This document shows, piece after piece, positions 58,200 through 64,000 of a DNA stretch of 64,000 bases (within the stretch, counting starts at the first letter, position 1; each line of letters starts with the position of its first letter). Source of the DNA: CAZAZQ01 sp964489705. Lineage in GTDB: Bacteria > Zixibacteria > MSB-5A5 > GN15 > FEB-12. The stretch lies in NCBI GenBank assembly GCA_964489705.1, contig CAZAZQ010000006.1, positions 62,001 through 126,000 on the forward strand, written 5' to 3'. The position numbers and the translations under genes were made by a program. The notes beneath the pieces are model-generated. The model was not told where the DNA came from, searched no databases, and was given only the letters and a program-made list of their open reading frames with translations.

Positions 58200-59814
58200 A
58201 CAGCGACAAGTCATAGATTGGGAGCAGGTCAGGCTCATGGTGCGAATGAGCCTGAAGATGGACTGGCGGGGTTCGCGGAATCCTTGGGGAGGAATCCATC
58301 AAGCAAAAAAGAGCAAATTCCCCCCTCTTATGCTTGTCATCTTCACGAACTTCTTTTTCTCGTTAGTCTTGTCCATCCCCTTTGCTTTGGGGCAGGAACT
58401 TTTCTTCGCCTTAGTTATCTCTTCTCTCGGGGGAATGTTTTTCCTCACTCTTCAAATGCTGCTGGAATTCAACAACCTTATCATAACCCCGACCGACTAT
58501 CTGGTCATCTCGCCGCACCCGGTCAACTCCAGAACATTCTATACCGCCAAGCTGATACATCTTTCGGTGTACGTTGGGATTCTCACGGCAGCTTTGGCGT
58601 TTTTGCCAGCTCTCGCCGCCGCCGTGAAATACCACTCGCTCTTAGCTGCGGTGGGAACGCTGGTGACATTTTCCCTCGGTAATCTTTTTGCCGCTTTTTT
58701 CGTTGTCAACCTTTACGTTTTCATTATCAAGAAACTCAAACGTTCGAGCATGGAGAAAGTACTCGGATACCTCCAACTGCTGTTGATGTTTCTCTCCTAT
58801 CTGAGTCTTATTTCCATGAGTCAGATAATAGCAAAAGCGGGCGCTTTCGATTTTTCCCGTCTCACGTGGCTTTTCCTCTCCCCTTCTTACTGGTTTGCCG
58901 CCTGGGTCAAGATGTGGTCACAGGGATGGAACCCTACCGATTTCGGCACCGGGATGTTTGGAATTGCCGTGCTTGTTCTCGCGTATCAATTCGGCGCTTC
59001 GTACTTATCTCTCACCTATGCGGAGAGTCTTGCCAAACCGGATGACAGTAAATCCTCCGCTTCCCGCGGGAGAATTTATTCCCTGCTCTCCCGCTTTCTC
59101 AATTCTGAGGAAAAAGCCGTTCTCTTATTGATACGAGCCCAGTTCCAACACGACACCAAGTTTCGCTTAACCCTCATGTGGCTCTTTGGGATAATGATCG
59201 CTTACCTCGTCTACGGAAGCCTCAACAACATGGTCGTCCGCAACCCTTTCAATTTGGCGGCTTCGGGAAGCAGTGAGGGGAATTTCCTCTTTTCCCTTGC
59301 CTTGGCATATCTTCCTATCTTCGTCGGCGATGCGGTGAAGTACTCCCCTTCTTTCCGGGCGGCGTGGGTTTTCTACGCTACTCCCCTCGACCGTCTCAAG
59401 CTGGTACTGGCAGTGAAAAAAGTTATGATTCTTTTCTTTGTCGTTCCTTTCTCCCTCTTCCTCTGCGCCGTGTTTCTCTACTATTTTCACAATATCGTCC
59501 ATGCCCTGTTACATACTTTCTTCCTCGTCCTGTTGACGATTCTGGTGTTGTCCGTCTACTTTATGTTTCAAGCCGACGTTCCTTTTTCCAAAGAACGCAC
59601 CGCCGGGCAAACCTCCGCTTCCATGATAGGTATGCTTCTTCTGGCTTCCGTAATTTCTATCCTCCCCATAATCCTGCTTAGCTTTCTGGGATACGGCGGC
59701 TACGGGTGGTATACGTTTTTTGTCGTGTGCCTTATCGGGATAAACCTGTTTCTCACCAACCGGCAACGCCGCTCGTTTGCCAAGCGTATCAGGACGTGGG
59801 AATTCGAAGCATAA
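58192..59814 (+). CDS. ABC transporter permease
   Basis: The 540-residue protein has about 14 hydrophobic helices, including LMLVIFTNFFFSLVLSIPFA, LLAAVGTLVTFSLGNLFAAF and MIGMLLLASVISILPIILL. It is probably the membrane partner of the ATPase just upstream. Its ATG overlaps the last eight bases of that gene (ATGGCTAA). It does not look like a sugar or peptide importer permease; the size and layout are those of ABC-2 type exporters. The substrate is unknown. An earlier in-frame start at 58147 is rejected because it lies within the ATPase gene and has no ribosome site. Confidence 0.85.
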   Translation: MAKQRQVIDWEQVRLMVRMSLKMDWRGSRNPWGGIHQAKKSKFPPLMLVIFTNFFFSLVLSIPFALGQELFFALVISSLGGMFFLTLQMLLEFNNLIITPTDYLVISPHPVNSRTFYTAKLIHLSVYVGILTAALAFLPALAAAVKYHSLLAAVGTLVTFSLGNLFAAFFVVNLYVFIIKKLKRSSMEKVLGYLQLLLMFLSYLSLISMSQIIAKAGAFDFSRLTWLFLSPSYWFAAWVKMWSQGWNPTDFGTGMFGIAVLVLAYQFGASYLSLTYAESLAKPDDSKSSASRGRIYSLLSRFLNSEEKAVLLLIRAQFQHDTKFRLTLMWLFGIMIAYLVYGSLNNMVVRNPFNLAASGSSEGNFLFSLALAYLPIFVGDAVKYSPSFRAAWVFYATPLDRLKLVLAVKKVMILFFVVPFSLFLCAVFLYYFHNIVHALLHTFFLVLLTILVLSVYFMFQADVPFSKERTAGQTSASMIGMLLLASVISILPIILLSFLGYGGYGWYTFFVVCLIGINLFLTNRQRRSFAKRIRTWEFEA

Positions 59815-59828
59815 AGCCTCACCGGGCT

Positions 59829-60974
59829 TTACATACGGACAGGACGGGGTGAGATTCGCTCTTCCTCCGGAAGGGAAGAAGCTTCGTCAGTTGAAGGAAA
59901 ACGGTGCTCTCGGGATAATAGTCGGTAAAGGCGGATCCATTTTGCGGTCACTCGAGAGGGGGAAAACCGTTCGGCGCTCCGGCGGGCTTCGACCGAGAGC
60001 TTTTGCACCAAAGCGGGGGTCTCGATAATTTCGATAATCCTATCAGCCAACTGTACCGGGTCGCATGACCAGAGCAGTAACCCGTTGTGACTTTCCTTGA
60101 CCACCTCCGCAATTCCTCCCGCCGCCGTCGTAACGACCGGCAGTCCCGCTGCCAGCGCTTCCAGCAGAGACTGAGGCAAACCGTCGACCGAGGAGGAGTT
60201 GATATAGAGATCGCTTTCCAGAAAGAGGCGGGTATATTCGCTGGCAGAGCGCGGAGTGACAAAGGAAACGCCGCTCAACCGCCGCTGAGAAACAATCTCT
60301 CTGAGCACCGCTTGTTTGCTCCCCTGTCCGGCAATTATCAACTCGGTGCGGGGGTATTTTTGCTTGACCAAACGAAACGCCTCCAGCGCTCCGGCGATAT
60401 TGTTGCGCTCCTCCAGCGAACGCACCAACACCATCTTCGGCTGGACACTCTCAACGACTCGGGGTTGGGAAAAAGTACCCATGACTATTGGGGGAATGAC
60501 CTCAGGGTGGAATTGGTATTGACGGAAAAAGTTGGCATGGAAGGTGGACGGGACAACGATTTGTTGACACAACCGCAAAAAAGGAAAGAGTCGCCACCGA
60601 AACCGCTCGAAATCCGTTTCCACTTGATTCCGCTGATAACTGAGCACGATCGGCTTCCCGAAGAACCTGCTCAAAAGCAGAACCGGCACGACATCGCGCC
60701 AAAAGCTCATCTGACCGGTATAGAGGATATGGACTATATCATGCCGGACGACCAAACGAGCCAATTTCCTCAACAAGGGGAAAAACTCGGAGAGCTTGTT
60801 TGCCGTATGAATTTCGGAAACACCATTCTGGCTTGCCAGGTCTCCGATGGAGGAGACAAGCGCCTCAGCGAAAGGGTCAAATCCCTTCTTCCGAACAAAG
60901 AGGATTCGAGGAATTAGAGCTTGTCGTTCGGCTCTGTGGGATTGTTCTCTTTCTATCGTCCGTAAGGCTGACAT
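59829..60974 (-). CDS. GT4 (GT-B) glycosyltransferase
   Basis: The 381-residue protein is a GT-B glycosyltransferase of family 4. Its C-terminal half has MVLVRSLEERNNIAGALEAF and the nucleotide-sugar binding segment SSVDGLPQSLLEALAAGLPVV, with the conserved glutamate in the EALA stretch. The N-terminal half has the loose pattern of the acceptor domain (LYTGQMSFWRDVVPV). It resembles transferases used in surface polysaccharide synthesis. It is convergent with the ABC genes (14 bases between the stops) and divergent from the zinc-uptake operon. The acceptor is unknown. Confidence 0.9.
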   Translation of the reverse strand: MSALRTIEREQSHRAERQALIPRILFVRKKGFDPFAEALVSSIGDLASQNGVSEIHTANKLSEFFPLLRKLARLVVRHDIVHILYTGQMSFWRDVVPVLLLSRFFGKPIVLSYQRNQVETDFERFRWRLFPFLRLCQQIVVPSTFHANFFRQYQFHPEVIPPIVMGTFSQPRVVESVQPKMVLVRSLEERNNIAGALEAFRLVKQKYPRTELIIAGQGSKQAVLREIVSQRRLSGVSFVTPRSASEYTRLFLESDLYINSSSVDGLPQSLLEALAAGLPVVTTAAGGIAEVVKESHNGLLLWSCDPVQLADRIIEIIETPALVQKLSVEARRSAERFSPSRVTAKWIRLYRLLSREHRFPSTDEASSLPEEERISPRPVRM

Positions 60975-61095
60975 TTTTCTCTCTGCTTCTGCAGGCTCAC
61001 ATACTTCATACCTTGTACCCTCAAGAGGGAAGATAGTTTAGAGGGAGAGAAGGTTTTTATTGTTTTGGGAACCGGAATAAGTTATGATAAGTAGA

Positions 61096-61136
61096 AGGTA
61101 TTACAAAGTAATAACAATTTGAGGTATTATAAAGTA
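61096..61136 (+). promoter_or_regulatory. Paired direct repeats at the zinc operon promoter
   Basis: AGGTATTACAAAGTA (61096-61110) and AGGTATTATAAAGTA (61122-61136) are 15-base direct repeats with one change, 26 bases apart from start to start. The second copy overlaps a possible -10 box (TATTAT, 61125-61130), 18 bases after a TTACAA. They are good candidates for operators of the regulator encoded just downstream. Confidence 0.6.
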
Positions 61137-61163
61137 TTTTGACATATTTACGGCAACTTTGTT

Positions 61164-61457
61164 ATGAGAAAAAAATCGGAAGTCATTACGTTCAAGGCAG
61201 ATAAGCAGCTCATCGACGCGATTAAAGGGATTGAAAACCGCTCCAAGTTTATTCGGGAAGCCTTGCTGGCGGCGTTGGACAATGTCTGCCCGCTGTGTCA
61301 TGGAACCGGTATTCTATCCGTCAATCAAAAAGTTCACTGGGATGATTTTATCAAGCATCACAGTATGAAAGAATGCGACGAATGTCATGAGCAGTACTTG
61401 GTGTGCAATATCGAAGCGGAGGAACATTCTTCCGCCTCCCAAAAGCCACACGAATGA
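61164..61457 (+). CDS. Ribbon-helix-helix / zinc-ribbon putative metal regulator
   Basis: The first 40 residues are a ribbon-helix-helix DNA-binding domain (EVITFKADKQLIDAI, then SKFIREALLAAL). The C-terminal part has two CxxC pairs, C42/C45 and C71/C74, with histidines H46, H58, H65, H66 and H75 and a further C81, suitable for zinc binding. It precedes znuACB by ten bases, so I infer a metal-responsive repressor of that operon. It is not NikR, which has a different C-terminal domain. No ribosome site is visible. Paired direct repeats upstream fit dimeric or tetrameric binding. Its metal response has not been shown. Confidence 0.75.
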   Translation: MRKKSEVITFKADKQLIDAIKGIENRSKFIREALLAALDNVCPLCHGTGILSVNQKVHWDDFIKHHSMKECDECHEQYLVCNIEAEEHSSASQKPHE

Positions 61458-61467
61458 GGGAAGTAGG

Positions 61468-62358
61468 ATGAAAAGGAATCGATTCGGGCGGAGCAACTTC
61501 ATTAGAGGGGTCGGGCTGACAGCAGCGGTGCTGTTTGTATTTTTGGCGGGGGTTGTATACGCTACCGGAGCAGAGAAAAAGCTCGACGTTTTCGTCAGCA
61601 TCCCTCCGCAGGCATACTTTGTGGAGCGGATCGGCAACCCGCATGTAACGGTACATGTCCTTGTCAAGCCGGGGCAATCACCGGCGACGTTCGAGCCGAC
61701 CCCCAAGCAAATGGCGCAACTGTCACAGGCGGACGTTTACTTTCGTATCGGGCTCCCGTTTGAAAGCAAGCTGTTGTCGAAGATTCAAGCAACCGTCGGG
61801 GGACTGAGAATTGTCGACATCCGAAAAGGCGTCCCTCTCCGTCACGTCGAAGGCTCCCATGGGAAAGGTACGGTCGATCCGCACATCTGGCTTTCGCCAA
61901 AGCTGGCAAAAAAGCAGGCGGAGACTATCTGCGAAGAGTTATGCCGACTCGATTCGGAACACGAAGCGGAGTACCAAAAGAATCTTGCCGCTTTGCACCA
62001 CGCCCTGGATTCGCTCGACAGCGCCATCGCTCGGGCGTTGGCTCCCTTGAAAGGGAGGAAGTTTTACGTTTTTCATCCGTCTTACGGCTACTTCGCCGAT
62101 GCTTACGGCTTGAAGCAGGTAGCGGTTGAAGTTGAAGGAAAAGAACCCAGCGCTCGTCAGTTGGCGCACTTGATTGAGCAAGCGCAAGCGGACGGTGTCA
62201 AAGTGGTCTTCGTTCAACCGCAATTTTCGTCGAAAAGCGCTCAGGCGCTGGCGGAAGCGATCGGCGGGGTGGTGGTGCCGTTGGATCCTTTGGCATACGA
62301 TTACCTTGAGAACTTGAGAGAGATGGCAGACAAAATTTCGCGGGGATTGCAACCGTGA
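61468..62358 (+). CDS. znuA: ABC transporter metal-binding protein, ZnuA/TroA family
   Basis: The 296-residue protein is a cluster A-I metal-binding lipoprotein-like receptor with an N-terminal membrane anchor or signal (VGLTAAVLFVFLAGVVYA). Metal ligands seen are the His in DPHIWLSPKL (near residue 136), the His in FHPSYGYFADAYGL (near 200) and an acidic residue near DPLAYDYLENL. The first histidine usual for this family (in PGxDPHxYEPTP) is replaced: the stretch reads KPGQSPATFEPTPKQM, with Ala. A short His-containing loop (GSHGKG) precedes the second ligand. Zinc is the likely metal, but manganese or another is possible. GGAAGTAGG precedes the ATG. Confidence 0.9.
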   Translation: MKRNRFGRSNFIRGVGLTAAVLFVFLAGVVYATGAEKKLDVFVSIPPQAYFVERIGNPHVTVHVLVKPGQSPATFEPTPKQMAQLSQADVYFRIGLPFESKLLSKIQATVGGLRIVDIRKGVPLRHVEGSHGKGTVDPHIWLSPKLAKKQAETICEELCRLDSEHEAEYQKNLAALHHALDSLDSAIARALAPLKGRKFYVFHPSYGYFADAYGLKQVAVEVEGKEPSARQLAHLIEQAQADGVKVVFVQPQFSSKSAQALAEAIGGVVVPLDPLAYDYLENLREMADKISRGLQP

Positions 62359-62395
62359 ATGAAAAGAGTGACAGAATCTTTTTCAAGGAGGCGGC

Positions 62396-63160
62396 ATGGC
62401 AGCCAAAGAAGTGATTACTATCGAAAATCTTTCTTTCAAATACAATTCCGTGCCGGTCTTGGAGAACGCGTCGCTGACCATCAACGAAAAAGATTTTGTT
62501 TGGGTGGTCGGTCCCAACGGCGGTGGGAAGACCACCCTTTTGAAACTCATCCTGGGACTCCTTCGTCCCGAAACGGGAACCATCCGGGTGTTGGGGAAAT
62601 CACCCTTGCAAGCCCGCACCCGTCTTGGGTATATGCCTCAATATGCCCACCTCGACCCGCAGTTTCCCGTCAACGCCATGGACATCGTCCTGATGGGGCG
62701 CTTGGGAGACGGAAACCGGTGGGGACCTTTCCGCAAAAGCGACAAGGAAGCGGCGGAACGGGCGCTTCGCGACGTCGGCTTGTGGGACATGAGAGACAAG
62801 TCGTTTGCAACACTTTCCGGAGGACAACAACGACGACTGCTTATCGCTCGTGCCCTGGCGTGCGAACCGGAAATTTTGCTTCTCGACGAACCGACCGCCA
62901 ATCTCGACTTAACGGTGGAACGGGAACTGTACGAACTCTTGCGCCGGTTGAACAAGAAGCTCACCATCGTCATGGTGTCCCACGACCCGGCGTTTGTCTC
63001 TCAGTTTGTCGAGCGGGTGGTCTGCGTCAATCGGAAAGTCGCCGTTCATCCTACCTGCGAAATGGAAGGTGAATATATGAAAGAACTATACGGGCGGCAG
63101 GTACGTTTGGTCCGCCACGACCAACATAACACCGAACAGGACGAGCGATGCCATGACTGA
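62396..63160 (+). CDS. znuC: ABC transporter ATP-binding protein ZnuC-type
   Basis: The 254-residue ATPase has Walker A GPNGGGKTTLL near residue 42, signature LSGGQQRRLLIARAL near 141 and Walker B EILLLDEPTANLDL near 160, with a switch histidine in VMVSHDP. It is clearly of the metal-uptake ABC family. AAGGAGG before the ATG is a strong ribosome site. The end overlaps the permease gene by eight bases. It powers uptake with the ZnuA receptor just upstream. Confidence 0.93.
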   Translation: MAAKEVITIENLSFKYNSVPVLENASLTINEKDFVWVVGPNGGGKTTLLKLILGLLRPETGTIRVLGKSPLQARTRLGYMPQYAHLDPQFPVNAMDIVLMGRLGDGNRWGPFRKSDKEAAERALRDVGLWDMRDKSFATLSGGQQRRLLIARALACEPEILLLDEPTANLDLTVERELYELLRRLNKKLTIVMVSHDPAFVSQFVERVVCVNRKVAVHPTCEMEGEYMKELYGRQVRLVRHDQHNTEQDERCHD

Positions 63161-64000
63161 GTTCTTTCAAGCGGTTTTTCACCATCGTTTCTTGTTCAAC
63201 GCCCTGATAACCGGTTTACTTGCCAGCATCTCCTGCGGGGTAATCGGCACCTACGTTGTCACACGGCGTATTACCTACCTTGCCGGAGGGATTGCTCACA
63301 GTGTGCTGGGAGGAATGGGCGTGGCTTATTATCTCGCCCAAGTCCACCATATCCGGTGGCTGCATCCGATGTTTGGCGCCATCGTCGCCGCCTTGGCCTC
63401 GGCAATTATCATCGGTTGGGTCAGTTTGCATGCCCGCCAACGGGAAGATACCGTCATCGGAGCGGTCTGGGCGGTCGGCATGGCAGTCGGGGTGATTTTT
63501 ATCTCCCTTACCCCCGGTTACAACGATGACTTGATGAGCTACCTGTTCGGCAATATCCTCCTCGTTTCCACCAGCGACCTGTGGCTTGTTGTCGGGCTGG
63601 ATGCGTTGGTGATTATCTTGGGATTGCTTTTTTACAACCAATTCATGGCAGTCTGTTTCGACGAAGAATTCGCCCGTGTCCGAGGAATCAAAGTAGAGCT
63701 CTACTATCTCCTCCTCTTGAGTTTGACGGCGCTCACGGTTGTCATCTTGGTCACGGTGGTTGGCATTGTGATGGTCATCGCCTTGTTGACGCTGCCGGCG
63801 GCGATCGCCGGACACTTCAGCAAGACTATGTGGCGAGTGATGGGGCTTGCGTCACTTTTCAGCATCTTTTTCACTACCTTCGGCTTGGCGATCAGCTACT
63901 CATCCGACCTTCCTGCCGGAGCTACGATTATCGTTTTAGCTGGGATTATTTACCTGTTGGTCGCAACCGTATCCCGCTTGAGGGGGATGAGAAAATGGTA
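63153..64000 (+). CDS. znuB: ABC transporter permease ZnuB-type (runs to the window edge)
   Basis: An ATG at 63153 overlaps the znuC stop by eight bases, and the frame stays open to the window end, giving 282 residues. The final two bases, TA, could be the start of a stop codon, so the gene may be complete at 64001. The product is an integral ABC-3 permease with about nine membrane segments (LITGLLASISCGVIGTYVV, VWAVGMAVGVIFISL, LSLTALTVVILVTVVGIVM, AGATIIVLAGIIYLLVATV). LLTLPAAIAGHFSKTM is characteristic. Together with ZnuA and ZnuC it completes the uptake system. Confidence 0.92.
   Translation, partial: MTEFFQAVFHHRFLFNALITGLLASISCGVIGTYVVTRRITYLAGGIAHSVLGGMGVAYYLAQVHHIRWLHPMFGAIVAALASAIIIGWVSLHARQREDTVIGAVWAVGMAVGVIFISLTPGYNDDLMSYLFGNILLVSTSDLWLVVGLDALVIILGLLFYNQFMAVCFDEEFARVRGIKVELYYLLLLSLTALTVVILVTVVGIVMVIALLTLPAAIAGHFSKTMWRVMGLASLFSIFFTTFGLAISYSSDLPAGATIIVLAGIIYLLVATVSRLRGMRKW

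Overview
The window is one stretch of a Gram-negative bacterial chromosome, probably from an uncultured lineage of the FCB superphylum. The closest fit I can suggest is candidate Zixibacteria or a relative, inferred from protein style and not from any marker gene. Pointers are a secreted protease ending in a T9SS-type sorting domain (motif LEQNYPNPFNP), a secreted BNR protein ending in two dockerin repeats of the type NVADLTYLVDYLFKGG, a CsgG/OmpA envelope protein, lipid A and LPS-core enzymes, and mixed ATG/GTG/TTG starts. A run of exactly 100 N at 54588-54687 marks a scaffold gap, so this is a draft or metagenome assembly.

Layout. 1-6500: rsfS, rho, an RRM protein, a CsgG-OmpA envelope protein and a hypothetical plus zinc-finger (anti-sigma-like) pair. 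6589-8942 (minus): nfnB and nfnA, an electron-bifurcating transhydrogenase. 9297-11729: a three-part glycosyltransferase. 11764-12184: a cluster of dispersed palindromic repeats. 12269-14648: MmgE/PrpD protein, a clear DpnI homologue and a small partner ORF. 14679-17601: a small membrane protein, tyrosine phenol-lyase and an ornithine cyclodeaminase-family enzyme. 17829-21029: glmM-glmS. 21128-28913: secreted S8 protease, NlpC/P60 protein, BNR-dockerin protein and a lipoprotein. 29489-32935: HTH regulator, QueT-like transporter, then a two-gene microcompartment locus (shell protein and CoA-acylating aldehyde dehydrogenase). 33251-33334: tRNA-Leu(CAA). 33471-35342 (minus): gdhA and a HesB-like gene with an in-frame TGA, best read as selenocysteine. 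35715-47293: GlmU-like protein, galT-glgA, a GT-C glycosyltransferase, a zinc peptidase, an LpxL-like acyltransferase, waaF, mreB and glnA. 47574-50673: an AT-rich island with two secreted peptides sharing an unusual C-terminal motif around a TPR-membrane protein and a small membrane protein. 50834-57129: mfd, a second repeat cluster at the gap, and gyrA. 57402-60974: ABC exporter genes (ATPase with an in-frame TGA) and a GT4 glycosyltransferase. 61164-64000: a ribbon-helix-helix/zinc-ribbon protein and znuACB.

How the genes fit together. Cell-envelope supply is strongly represented: GlmS and GlmM here, with a GlmU-like enzyme 15 kb away, would make UDP-GlcNAc; LpxL, WaaF, several glycosyltransferases and MreB use or organise the envelope. 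Nitrogen assimilation appears as GDH and glutamine synthetase, with NfnAB supplying NADPH. GalT and GlgA link galactose and glycogen metabolism.

The most interesting items are the peptide/TPR island at 47.6-50.7 kb (I recognise no known system), the HesB-like selenoprotein, the DpnI homologue without a visible methylase, a QueT protein split by a membrane insertion, the minimal microcompartment pair with a hairpin between its genes, and related palindromic repeats, some of which look like terminators.
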